From assembly GCF_000971975.1 (NCBI RefSeq), contig NZ_LAQO01000016.1, forward strand, positions 62,001 through 126,000: DNA of 64,000 nt, read 5' to 3'. The notes below the pieces were generated by a model. The model saw nothing but the letters and a program-made list of their open reading frames with translations. It had not been told where the DNA came from and did no database searches. The DNA is from Paenibacillus algorifonticola (GTDB lineage: Bacteria; Bacillota; Bacilli; Paenibacillales; Paenibacillaceae). The first letter of the stretch is position 1. Each line of letters starts with the position of its first letter. Below, in pieces: positions 16,639 through 25,227 of this stretch. The translations under genes and the position numbers were made by a program.

Positions 16639-17202
16639 ATGGGAATGAAATATCCAGATCATTATGTATCGTATTTAGTTGAGTTTCATGCAACGAGAGA
16701 TTTTTTCGAATGCCATGAGCTGTTGGAGGAGTATTGGAAGGAGCATCCCGCAGATGAACGGGCGCTGATCTGGGTAGGTCTGATTCAGCTGGCTGTCGGC
16801 CAATATCATGAGCGGCGAGGCAATCTTGCAGGCGCAGCAAAAATGTATGCGCAAGCGCTCGGCAAGCTGACCGCTGAATCACTGGACAGCCTCGGGCTAG
16901 ATGGTGCCAAGGCAGTAGTGGAACTGGAAGCCGCACTCGCAAGGGCAGAAAAGCTAGAAGATGCCATTTCGTCCGCTTATAAAGATATTAATCTCGTTAT
17001 TGTCGATGCCCAGCTGCAAGTGTTATGCGAGCAGGAATGCGCAGAAAGAGGATTGGCACAGTCGAAGTGGGGATTGCCAAGCGAAATGGCAGATGAAGCG
17101 CTTATCCATCGTCATACCTTGCGGGACCGTAGCGATGTCATTGCCGCGAGAGCAGAAGCGATTGCCGCGAGAAAAAAGAAGCCGTCCACGCACAATCGTT
17201 GA
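16639..17202 (+). CDS. DUF309 protein
   Basis: 187 residues (an ATG six bases later is an alternative start; both follow AGAAGGGG). The motif EFHATRDFFECHELLEEYWK followed by IWVGLIQLAVGQYHERRGNLAGA is diagnostic of DUF309, a helical family with conserved His/Glu residues found in many Bacillota and of unestablished function. The C-terminal ~40 residues are basic and Ala/Arg-rich (VIAARAEAIAARKKK), probably a flexible tail. It has its own promoter upstream and a terminator overlapping its 3' end. Confidence 0.8.
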   Translation: MGMKYPDHYVSYLVEFHATRDFFECHELLEEYWKEHPADERALIWVGLIQLAVGQYHERRGNLAGAAKMYAQALGKLTAESLDSLGLDGAKAVVELEAALARAEKLEDAISSAYKDINLVIVDAQLQVLCEQECAERGLAQSKWGLPSEMADEALIHRHTLRDRSDVIAARAEAIAARKKKPSTHNR

Positions 17203-17264
17203 ACGGTTCTGCGCAAGCAGCTAACGGTTCAGCTTCCCTTTTGTGCGGGAACGGCTTCTTTTTC
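17176..17264 (+). terminator. Long-range terminator overlapping DUF309 3' end
   Basis: A 20-base arm inside the end of the gene (17176-17195, starting AAGAAGCCGT) pairs, with two mismatches, with 17241-17260 (ending ACGGCTTCTT). A T run follows. The enclosed 45 bases include the small hairpin CTGC-GCAA-GCAG. Part of the stem is coding sequence. Confidence 0.6.
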
Positions 17265-17297
17265 AAATAAATAGGTTTATGTAGGAAAGGCTCACGG

Positions 17298-17873
17298 TTA
17301 TTCTTGCTTCAGCTTGTCATATCCGTTGACAATCAGATCGAGTTGGCCAGTTTCCGGCTCTATCGTCATGCCGTGAACGGGAACGTTTGGCGGAAGCAAA
17401 GGGTGGTTGCGGATAATGCCTACGCTTTTCTCCACGCTTTCTTTCACATTGTCGAATCCAGTCAGCCAGCGCATAAAATTGAGCCCGGAATGCCTCAGCG
17501 TTTCAACCGTCTGCTGGGGTACGCCGCGATCCGTCATGTGCTGGACGATGACCTCAGGATTAAGTCCAGTCATGCCGCAGCCATGATGCCCGACGACAAA
17601 CACTTCATCGGCTTGCAGTTCATAGATGGCGATTAATACGCTCCTCATAATATTGCCGAACGGCTGGGTGACGATGCCGCCGGCGTTTTTGATGATTTTG
17701 GCGTCTCCGTTGCGCAGGTTCATCGCTTTCGGCAGCATTTCAGTCAGCCGCGTGTCCATGCAGGTGACGATGACCATTTTGCGGTCGGGAAAACGGCTCG
17801 TTATGTACTGCTCATAATCTTTGCGCTCGACAAAAGCTTTATTGTCGTTCATGATTTGATCAACGTTGTTCAT
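17298..17873 (-). CDS. Beta-class carbonic anhydrase
   Basis: A 191-residue enzyme interconverting CO2 and bicarbonate. Zinc ligands of the beta class are visible: Cys38 in VTCMDTRL, His96 and Cys99 in VGHHGCGM; Asp40 and Arg42 form the catalytic dyad. Length and the ending FDLIVNGYDKL-type strand (here LDLIVNGYDKLKQE) match the short Bacillota form (YtiB-like). The ATG is preceded by GGAGGAGCC on the minus strand. It is convergent with the DUF309 gene and stands alone. Confidence 0.93.
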   Translation of the reverse strand: MNNVDQIMNDNKAFVERKDYEQYITSRFPDRKMVIVTCMDTRLTEMLPKAMNLRNGDAKIIKNAGGIVTQPFGNIMRSVLIAIYELQADEVFVVGHHGCGMTGLNPEVIVQHMTDRGVPQQTVETLRHSGLNFMRWLTGFDNVKESVEKSVGIIRNHPLLPPNVPVHGMTIEPETGQLDLIVNGYDKLKQE

Positions 17874-17952
17874 AGGCTCCTCCTATATCTGGTGTTGCAG
17901 GTTAAGCTTAGTTGAATGTTCATAATACACAGTTGTACATAGGCTGGAGCCG

Positions 17953-18273
17953 TCAGGCCGTCAGAAATCGCAAATTAAGGGAATAAATTTGTCCGTCGCT
18001 TTTTAAACTGAATGTTCCACGTTCTGTATCATAACCGATGCGCAGTTGAGGTTCAAAAAAAACTTCATGACGAGGCTCATACAAAAAGTTGAAGGGCTGA
18101 CCTTGTGTTAACCGATCGTCTGCACTAGGTTCCTTTACAAGCTGGAGGGCAGGGACACCGCTGACGACGCAGCCGCAGCCTTCTGTATCATGCAGAAGCT
18201 TAAGCTGGTGAACGCCGCCTTCTAAAAAAGGAGAAAGCTGCTCAACTGCAGATGGCGAAAAAGTTATAAACAT
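17953..18273 (-). CDS. HesB/IscA-like iron-sulfur biogenesis domain protein
   Basis: 106 residues. The start MFITFSPSAVEQLSPFL and the HDTEGCGCVVSGVPALQL segment place it in the small YqkB branch of the HesB/IscA fold. The canonical three-Cys arrangement is not complete: only CGC in the middle is seen and no C-terminal Cys pair, so it may bind but not deliver clusters. A ribosome site lies a few bases upstream (GAAGAGAGG). Monocistronic; the gene faces away from the M32 carboxypeptidase. Confidence 0.75.
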   Translation of the reverse strand: MFITFSPSAVEQLSPFLEGGVHQLKLLHDTEGCGCVVSGVPALQLVKEPSADDRLTQGQPFNFLYEPRHEVFFEPQLRIGYDTERGTFSLKSDGQIYSLNLRFLTA

Positions 18274-18469
18274 AGGTGATGCCTCTCTTCCATTTCAATT
18301 CGCTCTTTAATGATGTTTAGATTAAAGTTGATTATACGTACAGTAATCGGTAAGATCAAGTTAAGATCAGATGAAATATTAACGAATGATGTTATCCATA
18401 GGTAGCACTCGCTCGTTTTATATGTTGAAATAGGCTGATCTTCTATTTATTTGGAAAGGGTGATGAGAA

Positions 18470-19984
18470 ATGACCGTACATAACTCGAAGGCGCTAGCTC
18501 CATTTCTGGAAACGGTGAAAAAATTGAAAGCTTACGGCGAGGCGCTTGGCGTGCTTTATTGGGACCTGCGCACCGGCGCTCCGCGCAAAGGCATGGATAT
18601 GCGTTCGGAGGTCATCGGATCTTTGTCTGGCGACATGTTCAAGCTTTCCACATCGCCTGAATTGGGTGAATGGCTGAGTGAGCTGGAACAGCCGGAAACG
18701 TTTAGCGGACTAAGCGAAATAGAGCGCAAGCTTGTAACGGATACAAGGGAAGAATATGATCGCAGCGTCAAAATTCCTCCGAAGCTTTATGAGGAGCATG
18801 TCGTTATTTGCTCCCAGGCTGAATCCAAATGGGAAGAAGCGAAGGCAGCTAACGATTACGAGGGCTTCCAGCCTTATTTGGAAAAAGTAATCGACTATAC
18901 GCAGCAGTTTATCGACCTATGGGGGCCGAAAGAAACCCGCTATGACACGCTGCTTGACCAATATGAGCCAGGCATGACCGTGAAGGAGCTGGACAAAGTG
19001 TTTGGAGGCTTGCGCGAGCAACTGGTTCCACTGGCGGCAGCGATTGCGGCTTCCAAGCACCAGCCGGATACATCATTCCTGCGCCAAAATTATGACAAAC
19101 AAGCTCAAAAAGCGTTCAGCCTACGGATTTTGAAGCAGATGGGCTATGATTTTGAAGCGGGCAGACTTGATGAAAGCACGCATCCATTCGCAACGGGACT
19201 GAACACAGGTGACGTGCGAATTACGACACGTTATTTAGAAGATGATGTGACGAGCGCCTTGTTCGGTACGATTCATGAGGGCGGTCATGCGCTGTATGAG
19301 CAAAATATTATGGCCGAGCTGGATGGAACGACGCTAAGCACGGGTACATCAATGGGCATCCATGAATCGCAATCGCGTTTTTGGGAAAATGTTATTGGCC
19401 GCAGCAAGCCGTTTTGGCAGCATAATTTTGCAGCTTTACAGCAGCAGTTTCCGGGTCAGCTGGATGTGACGCTTGATCAGTTTTATCGGGGTAATAACAT
19501 CGTGCAGCCGTCTCTTATTCGCATTGAAGCCGATGAGCTGACGTACAATCTTCATATTATTATCCGCTATGAAATTGAGAAAATGATCTTTAATGAAGGC
19601 GCGAAGGCCGCAGATCTTCCAGCCATTTGGAATGATAAATATAAGGAATACCTGGGTATTGAACCGCCGACAAATGCAGAAGGCGTCCTGCAGGATGTGC
19701 ACTGGTCCGGTGGCGCATTCGGCTACTTCCCGTCGTATTCTCTCGGCAACATGTATGCGGCGCAATTCGCCGATACGCTGGAGCGCGAGCTGCCGAACTT
19801 CTGGGAGCTTGTAAGTGCAGGGGATCTGCTGCCGATTAAAGAATGGCTCAGCGAGCGTATCTACAAATATGGCAAGCTCAGAACACCTTCTGAGTTGATC
19901 CAAAATGTAACCGGAAAGCCGCTGGACCCGCAATATTTGGTGAAATATTTGGAGAAGAAATATAGCGAGATTTATAAGCTGTAG
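18470..19984 (+). CDS. M32-family metallocarboxypeptidase
   Basis: 504 residues, the usual length for this family of thermostable carboxypeptidases (YpwA/Taq type). The zinc site is GTIHEGGHALYEQ (~266-278; HExxH), with the downstream Glu in MGIHESQSRFWEN. Other conserved blocks: RYLEDDVTSALFGT, VLQDVHWSGGAFGYFPSYSLGN and the C-terminal GKLRTPSELIQNVTGKPLDP. It releases amino acids one by one from peptide C-termini in the cytoplasm. GGAAAGGGTGATG precedes the start. A terminator hairpin lies 115 bases after the stop. Confidence 0.95.
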   Translation: MTVHNSKALAPFLETVKKLKAYGEALGVLYWDLRTGAPRKGMDMRSEVIGSLSGDMFKLSTSPELGEWLSELEQPETFSGLSEIERKLVTDTREEYDRSVKIPPKLYEEHVVICSQAESKWEEAKAANDYEGFQPYLEKVIDYTQQFIDLWGPKETRYDTLLDQYEPGMTVKELDKVFGGLREQLVPLAAAIAASKHQPDTSFLRQNYDKQAQKAFSLRILKQMGYDFEAGRLDESTHPFATGLNTGDVRITTRYLEDDVTSALFGTIHEGGHALYEQNIMAELDGTTLSTGTSMGIHESQSRFWENVIGRSKPFWQHNFAALQQQFPGQLDVTLDQFYRGNNIVQPSLIRIEADELTYNLHIIIRYEIEKMIFNEGAKAADLPAIWNDKYKEYLGIEPPTNAEGVLQDVHWSGGAFGYFPSYSLGNMYAAQFADTLERELPNFWELVSAGDLLPIKEWLSERIYKYGKLRTPSELIQNVTGKPLDPQYLVKYLEKKYSEIYKL

Positions 19985-20098
19985 TTGTGGAAGTTTGAGA
20001 AGTAGGTTAAGAGTGTGGTGGGCTTTTGGTTTGAGGCGTTTTTACTACAAATGCTTTATACAATTCTAAGCGCATCACAATAAAAAATAATATAAAAT

Positions 20099-20129
20099 GA
20101 GTCTTAGAATCTCTTCTAAGGCTCTTTTT
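20099..20129 (+). terminator. Terminator after M32 carboxypeptidase
   Basis: GAGTCTTAGA pairs with TCTAAGGCTC, followed by five T. Confidence 0.8.
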
Positions 20130-20162
20130 ATTTATGGACAGTGCTATTTGGACTTATAAAAC

Positions 20163-21019
20163 ATGGATTCACGTCTTACGAAGGCGATTGGTAGCAAGAT
20201 TGCAAATGCGAAAATTGTTAAATCCTTGGGCAACGCATTTGGCGATTCGCTGAATAAAATGACGGGCTGGATTGGAAAGGCCGTAGATGTGGTTAAAGCG
20301 AAACTGATACGTGATGCATTGGAAATCAAGGATGCAGCAGCTGCGGGCTGGAAGAAGCTTCAGAATGCCTTGACGATTAAGAAGATGGGTGACGATCTTG
20401 TTCCCGCAGGTCCTGGAGGAAATGTTAAACTCCATGATAGTCCTGATCCGAAGCGGGTAAGAAGGAATTGGCTGATCGTTTGAAGAATGATGCTGAGGGG
20501 ACGGGTAAAGTTGTTATCAAACTTGAGCCAAGAGGTAACCCGATCAATGTTCCAATAGAGGTACGACAAGACCAAATTGCTCTTCAAACATATGAGAAGT
20601 TGAGATCGACAGGTTTAGATATGCAAGAAATTCAGACATTTGCTAAAAATACAGGATTAAGTCTCGAAAAAGCAAAAGCTTTAAAGGAACATATGATTCT
20701 AACAAAACATGAAAACCTTGTTAATCAGTATGAGGGAACGTATTATTCTGACTATTTCCATCCTGTTTGGGATGTTGCGTACGGTTGGGAGCGTGCTTTA
20801 AAGGGAGAACTACCAGCAGACGAAAAAGCGTACTTTAAACAATTAGCTGATCATGAATTAGCGGAGTCACGATTAATGCAACAAAGTGTACCTTATAGAG
20901 ATGTAGGCGGAATTGAAAATCAAAGATTTACAGGCGATCCTCCGGGTGCTCATGAACTGGCACCACCTCAACCTGATAACTATCCTAATTTTAGACCTGA
21001 TATGCGTGATCCAAAATAA
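20163..21019 (+). pseudogene. Orphan polymorphic-toxin C-terminal fragment with frameshift
   Basis: Two overlapping frames make one broken gene. The first (20163-20483) has DSLNKMTGWIGKAVDVVKAK...GWKKLQNALTIKKMGDDLVPAG, a linker style common before toxin tips. The second continues, without a start codon of its own, as KKELADRLKNDAEGTGKVV and ends with LADHELAESRLMQQSVPY. The frames join if one base is restored in GTAAGAAGG near 20459. The fragment begins right after a terminator, with a stop one codon before its ATG, so the N-terminal delivery domain is missing. The HELAE stretch may be functional, but I do not recognise the toxin fold. An immunity-like gene follows. Confidence 0.7.
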
Positions 21020-21059
21020 AACGGATTTTAAATATGCAATAAAGAAAGAAGGGGAAACG

Positions 21060-21569
21060 TTGGAAAGGTTTGAAAAAGCAGTACAAAGAATTAAAAATAT
21101 TGATTGGAGCGTCAGGAAGCAAGACCTACCTTCACATGCATTACTTGTAACTGAATTTATTAATAGGGGAAACGTTTTTAGGGATGTTTATTGTCCTGAA
21201 AATAAAATGCGTAAACCCATATACAGTGCAGCTCAGATCATAGGTGTTGAAGAAAAAATACTACTTGATATTCAAAAAAAAGTTGAGGAATTAGATTTAT
21301 TAAAACAAGGTTGGACGGTAGAGTTCTTGTGCAAATATTTTTTAGAATGGGAGTGGGCAATTAGCGTTGGAGAAAAGATAGATGTACGTTTTGAAGATCT
21401 TTATGAACCTATAATATTGTTGTTTGAGAGGGGGGGGAGAGTTAGTTACCATCATAATGAGCTTGTTTGTGGAAAATATGGATGGCCTCAGAATGTTTAT
21501 CCTTTTCCAAGAACAGAGTTTAATGAATTAAACATGGAGAGACTAGATGAAATTGATGGAGTAGAATGA
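21060..21569 (+). CDS. Hypothetical, probable immunity protein of first toxin cassette
   Basis: About 169 residues from TTG at 21060, with GAAGGGG seven bases upstream; the frame extends further upstream, but only over the toxin tail. It is rich in charged and aromatic residues (IKNIDWSVRKQDLPSHALLVTEFINRG, FLCKYFLEWEWAISVGEKIDV), soluble, and AT-rich compared with the flanking core genes. I do not recognise the family. Its position 40 bases behind a toxin C-terminus, and its size, fit an immunity partner; that is inference from context. A strong terminator follows. Confidence 0.6.
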   Translation: MERFEKAVQRIKNIDWSVRKQDLPSHALLVTEFINRGNVFRDVYCPENKMRKPIYSAAQIIGVEEKILLDIQKKVEELDLLKQGWTVEFLCKYFLEWEWAISVGEKIDVRFEDLYEPIILLFERGGRVSYHHNELVCGKYGWPQNVYPFPRTEFNELNMERLDEIDGVE

Positions 21570-21637
21570 TTTATACAATAATTTTATATAAATTACCCTG
21601 TATGAACAGTATATATCGTACAATACAAGCATTAGCG

Positions 21638-21678
21638 CCACAATGCGAGCTATCCGCTCGTGCTGTGGTTTTCTTTTT
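21638..21678 (+). terminator. Terminator after first toxin/immunity cassette
   Basis: CCACA/TGTGG and GCGAGC/GCTCG pairings form the stem, and TTTTCTTTTT follows. Confidence 0.75.
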
Positions 21679-21704
21679 ATTTGCCGATTTAAAATACAAC
21701 TTAG

Positions 21705-22121
21705 GGGACGGGAAAAGGTCTTAAAACACCACAAGACTTAACACAAGAACAATTTGAAAAGATTTCAGCAATGATTCGGGAAAAAGTTGGACACTTGAGT
21801 GACGATATTGTTGTTCAAGGTAGTAGAGCAAAAGGAGCAGCTAAGCCTACCTCAGATATTGATTTTGCGATACGTGTTTCACCAGAAAAGTTTAACGAGC
21901 TAATAAAGGATTCATTTAGTAAAGTCAAAGCTCCGAATCCAGGTTCTGCTAAAGAAAAAACAATGCTACATGCCATTGAAACGGGAAAAATTCAATCTGG
22001 TGAAGCTAAACTGAGTAAGTTTAGGGAACTACTGCAACAGGAGCTAGGCATGGATGTGGACATTTCTATAATTAAAATAAGTGGACCGTTTGACGATCCT
22101 CCGTTTACCCCGATTAAATAA
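21705..22121 (+). pseudogene. Orphan nucleotidyltransferase-type toxin domain
   Basis: Open from a TAG at 21702-21704 to the stop. Reading from that point gives GTGKGLKTPQDLTQEQFEKI before the first ATG (21771), which has no ribosome site. The pre-toxin linker style and lack of a start suggest a C-terminal cassette cut from a longer toxin. The core VVQGSRAKGAAKPTSDIDFAI is the GSRA...SDID nucleotidyltransferase motif (metal-binding aspartates). The end is MDVDISIIKISGPFDD. Such domains modify tRNA or proteins in polymorphic toxins; the target here is unknown. The catalytic motif is intact even though a translation start is lacking. An immunity-like gene follows at once. Confidence 0.7.
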
Positions 22122-22136
22122 TGCGAGGTGCTTTTA

Positions 22137-22514
22137 GTGGAATCTCAATATGATTTGTTTACAAAGATATTTTTGGATACCGATCAGGAGAAAACATCAG
22201 TTGTAGAGACAGTATCAATGATTGCTAAGGGTTCTGTTACAGGTTCGACCATTTTAACTGAACAAGCTGAAATATTTATTTTTAATAATGGGGATTTTTT
22301 TGAAGAGAAAAGAAACCAAGGAAGTGATGAATTTTTATATTACAGATATTATCTCGATATAGAACCAATCGAGGATGTCGACGAAAAGGTTTATATCGCA
22401 GAAATTTCAAAACTGTTGGCAAAGTTATGGGACTCAGGATTCAAAGCGATAGCCTCATGTGACTTTGAAGACGAGTTCCCAAGAAAAGGCGGTTATAATT
22501 TTGAAGAGCGTTAA
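22137..22514 (+). CDS. Hypothetical, probable immunity protein of second toxin cassette
   Basis: 125 residues from GTG at 22137, six bases after GAGGTG. It is acidic and soluble, with a repeated Asp/Glu pattern (YYLDIEPIEDVDEKVYIAEISK, GFKAIASCDFEDEFPRKGGYNF). The sequence AIASCDFEDEFP near the end resembles small immunity proteins found behind nucleotidyltransferase toxins, but I cannot name the family. It starts 15 bases after the toxin fragment's stop. Low GC like its neighbours, which hints at shared acquisition. Confidence 0.65.
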   Translation: MESQYDLFTKIFLDTDQEKTSVVETVSMIAKGSVTGSTILTEQAEIFIFNNGDFFEEKRNQGSDEFLYYRYYLDIEPIEDVDEKVYIAEISKLLAKLWDSGFKAIASCDFEDEFPRKGGYNFEER

Positions 22515-23068
22515 GATTTTAGGTTTGTGTGAGGGGAAACCATTATAGGGTTTACATCATAACAGCAAGATCGTACAGCACAACCAACAAAGTCACTATA
22601 TGAGATCGACGCCCATATTGTGGTCTTTGGTGTCATTATCCTCAGATCGTTGATTAATGAGTAGACTCCACCCAGTGCCGAATAAGTCGGGCGGCTAAGT
22701 CCAAGTAGACTTAACTCAAGTAATACCCGTATAAAGATTTCGTCATTTCATTTGTACACACATTAATGCTTTAGTTTTATAACCTAAATAACGCTATTCC
22801 GTTACATTAGACAGGTCGATTATGGTCAGATACCACCATGATTGACCTGTTTTTTGTTATCTTCGTTTTCTCACCGTTTTTTCAAATTTTTTTGCAACTG
22901 TAGGATATACCGCCCCGATGGATATAGTGCTAGAGACAAGTGACGACCAGTTGACATATAACAGGCAGAATAACGTTTAAAGGCTAGCCACCTTCCTTCT
23001 AAATAAAGCCCGAAATTCATGAAAAAAATTCGGGAGGGGCGGCAACTCTAACAGAGCGTCAAGCAAGC
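22515..23068 (+). other. Gene-poor interval after toxin cassettes
   Basis: About 550 bases with no convincing gene on either strand. It holds a terminator (22810-22856) and the inverted repeat CCCGAAATT/AATTCGGG at 23009-23034. The likely reading is decayed cassette DNA; no riboswitch was recognised ahead of the ABC operon at 23.4 kb. Confidence 0.5.
22810..22856 (+). terminator. Terminator hairpin in gene-poor interval
   Basis: ACAGGTC pairs with GACCTGT, extended inward by ATGGT/ACCAT, and six T follow. No gene directly precedes it, so it may belong to a lost cassette. Confidence 0.7.
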
Positions 23069-23077
23069 TGATATAAT
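23069..23077 (+). promoter_or_regulatory. Extended -10 promoter for small ORF unit
   Basis: TGATATAAT is a TGn plus TATAAT extended -10. The -35 is weak (TAACAG at 17 bases). A hairpin GGTGGTAA...TTACCACC (23078-23105) starts right after it. Confidence 0.4.
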
Positions 23078-23138
23078 GGTGGTAATTGGTAAAACAGTTA
23101 CCACCTTTCCTTTAGTAGCTAGCGGCTGGAAGAGTTTT

Positions 23139-23237
23139 ATGAGTAATACAGAGCTGAAGTTCATCGTTCAAAATATGATGCTGCTAAGCGGAAGTATGCT
23201 TGGTGAGTGGATTGTTCGGTTACGATTATTGTTTTAG
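23139..23237 (+). CDS. Candidate 32-residue peptide
   Basis: Start ATG five bases after GGAAGAG; reads MSNTELKFIVQNMMLLSGSM then LGEWIVRLRLLF. It is hydrophobic and amphipathic with a basic end. A promoter-like TGATATAAT lies 62 bases upstream and a perfect terminator starts 13 bases after the stop, so the unit is complete at ~200 bases. No homologue is known to me; it could be a toxin-like membrane peptide or chance. Confidence 0.3.
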   Translation: MSNTELKFIVQNMMLLSGSMLGEWIVRLRLLF

Positions 23238-23250
23238 CGAGTCTTTTAGA

Positions 23251-23287
23251 GTCGTTATTCCGCGACATGTGGAATAACGGCTTTTTT
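23251..23287 (+). terminator. Strong terminator before ABC operon
   Basis: GTCGTTATTCC pairs with GGAATAACGGC (11 bp, one G-T) and six T follow. Confidence 0.85.
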
Positions 23288-23385
23288 ATGCCCAAAAAGC
23301 CGTTAGCGGCAATCACCGCCGAGGGTACGCACGCATAGGCTGGAGTACAACACGCAAGCTGTAAATAGCGGGAGGAGAAAAAAGG

Positions 23386-24390
23386 ATGAGGAGAAGATGG
23401 ACAACGTTGCTGCTAGTTGTCACGCTGGTTGCAACCGCTGCGCTGGCAGGCTGCGGCGGAAAAAGTGAGAAAACAACGCTGAAAGTCGGTGAGGTCACGC
23501 GCTCCCTCTTTTATGCGCCACAATATGTAGCGCTGGAGAAGGGCTTTTTTGCAGACGAGGGGCTGAACATTGAACTGACGACAACGGCTGGCGGGGACAA
23601 AACGATGACGGCGCTCCTGTCGGGCGTAATCGATGTGGCGCTTGTCGGCTCGGAGACGTCGATTTATGTGTACCAGCAGGGAGCGGAGGACCCGGTCATC
23701 AATTTTGCCCAATTGACTCAGACCGATGGTACGTTTCTAGTCGCTCGTCAACCTGAGCCTACCTTTGACTGGCAGTCATTGAAAGGGAAAACCTTTTTGG
23801 GACAGCGGAAGGGCGGCATGCCGCAGATGGCTGGAGAATTTACGCTGAAAAAATTTGGAATTGATCCGCAGAAGGATTTGGAGCTGATCCAAAATGTCGA
23901 TTTCGCCAATATTTCGGCAGCTTATGCTTCAGGGACAGGCGATTTTGTACAGCTTTTTGAGCCGACGGCTTCTATTTTTGAGAAAGAAGGTCGTGGCAAG
24001 GTTGTAGCCTCCTTCGGGGCAGAGAGCGGGCATTTGCCGTACACCGTTTATATGGCGAAGCAAAGCTTTACAAACAAAAACAAGGCGGCGCTGCAATCTT
24101 TCACCAATGCGATTCATCGGGCTCAATTATGGGTGGCTGAAAATAGTGCCGAAACGATTGCGGATGTTGTGCTGCCTTATTTTGAAAATGTAGATCGTGG
24201 TATATTGATTAGCTCGATCGATCGTTATAAGCAGCAAGGCTCTTTTGCGGCCGACCCGATCATTGATCAGGAGGAATGGAACAATTTGCTGGACGTCATG
24301 ACCTCCGCTGGCGAGCTGAAGGCGCGAACCGAGCATGATGCCATCGTAAACACGGCCTTTGCGGAAGCTGCGATTGAAGCCGTGAAGTAG
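23386..24390 (+). CDS. ABC transporter substrate-binding lipoprotein, SsuA/THI5-like
   Basis: 334 residues. Signal peptide MRRRWTTLLLVVTLVATAAL ends at lipobox LAGC. The mature region TLKVGEVTRSLFYAPQYVALEKGFFADEGLNIELT and the GGDKTMTALLSGVIDVALVGSE loop define the NMT1/THI5/SsuA fold, which binds pyrimidine precursors, sulfonates, nitrate or related small molecules. GGGAGGAG lies nine bases before the ATG. It heads a three-gene operon with an ATPase and a permease. The ligand is not evident; no TPP or FMN riboswitch is recognised upstream, so a thiamine-precursor role has no regulatory support. Confidence 0.88.
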   Translation: MRRRWTTLLLVVTLVATAALAGCGGKSEKTTLKVGEVTRSLFYAPQYVALEKGFFADEGLNIELTTTAGGDKTMTALLSGVIDVALVGSETSIYVYQQGAEDPVINFAQLTQTDGTFLVARQPEPTFDWQSLKGKTFLGQRKGGMPQMAGEFTLKKFGIDPQKDLELIQNVDFANISAAYASGTGDFVQLFEPTASIFEKEGRGKVVASFGAESGHLPYTVYMAKQSFTNKNKAALQSFTNAIHRAQLWVAENSAETIADVVLPYFENVDRGILISSIDRYKQQGSFAADPIIDQEEWNNLLDVMTSAGELKARTEHDAIVNTAFAEAAIEAVK

Positions 24391-24414
24391 CGATGGTTGC
24401 GAGGAGGGAAAAAG

Positions 24415-25227
24415 ATGGCGAATAGTGACCCCGCGCTTACACTGCGGCAAGTAACTCATGTATATGTGAATGACAAGGGCGCCTCGCTTGCTGTTGAGGA
24501 TCTGAACTTGACCGTTCAGCGCGGCGAGTTCGTCAGTCTGGTTGGACCGAGCGGATGCGGCAAAACGACGGTGCTCAGCATGCTGGCTGGCTTATTTCTG
24601 CCGACACGCGGCGAAGTGCTCCTGAACAATCGCCAGGTTAAACAACCGTCTACCCTTGTCGGTTATATGCTCCAGCAGGATTATTTATTTCCATGGCGGA
24701 CGATTTTGGATAATGCGGCGCTGGGGCTGGAATTAACGGGCAGCAAGACACGCGCAGCGGTTGAAAAAGCAGCTGATTTGCTAGCTGAGCTTGGCCTGCC
24801 GGGATCGGGAGCCCGCTATCCGCATGAGCTGTCGGGCGGTATGAGGCAGCGTGTCGCATTGGCGCGGACGCTGGCAACTGAGCCGGAAGTATTGCTGCTG
24901 GATGAGCCTTTCTCTGCACTGGATTTGCACATTAAGCTGCAATTGGAGGATTTGGTGAAGGAGACGCTGCGAAGGCTTGGGAAAACGGCACTGCTCGTTA
25001 CGCATGATTTATCTGAAGCTGTTGCGATGAGTGACCGTGTTATTGTACTGGCGGCCAATCCGGGAAGAATTCGCTGCGAGCTGACTATACCGGATTCAAT
25101 CCGGCAGGCATCGCCGATGAAAGCCCGCCAGCTGCCGGAATTTCAGCCGCTGTTCGATCAATTATGGGCGGAGCTTGACGCTGCGGAGAAGGCTGGCTGG
25201 GAAGGGAGCGAGAGCGATGAAGGATGA
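24415..25227 (+). CDS. ABC transporter ATPase, SsuB/TauB-like
   Basis: 270 residues from the ATG behind GAGGAGGG; an in-frame TTG at 24397 lies inside that ribosome site. Walker A GPSGCGKTT (~43-51), signature LSGGMRQRVALARTL, Walker B LLLDEPFSALD and the switch His in LLVTHDLSEAVAMSDRV are intact. The Q-loop region YMLQQDYLFPW is typical of nitrate/sulfonate/thiamine-precursor importers. It starts 24 bases after the lipoprotein gene and overlaps the permease start by 11 bases, so the three are co-translated. Confidence 0.92.
   Translation: MANSDPALTLRQVTHVYVNDKGASLAVEDLNLTVQRGEFVSLVGPSGCGKTTVLSMLAGLFLPTRGEVLLNNRQVKQPSTLVGYMLQQDYLFPWRTILDNAALGLELTGSKTRAAVEKAADLLAELGLPGSGARYPHELSGGMRQRVALARTLATEPEVLLLDEPFSALDLHIKLQLEDLVKETLRRLGKTALLVTHDLSEAVAMSDRVIVLAANPGRIRCELTIPDSIRQASPMKARQLPEFQPLFDQLWAELDAAEKAGWEGSESDEG

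Noticed and set aside
22515..23385. Possible TPP or FMN riboswitch before the THI5-like ABC operon
   Set aside because: Neither the TPP (CTGAGA, ACCTGATCTGG) nor the FMN conserved blocks were found in this interval.
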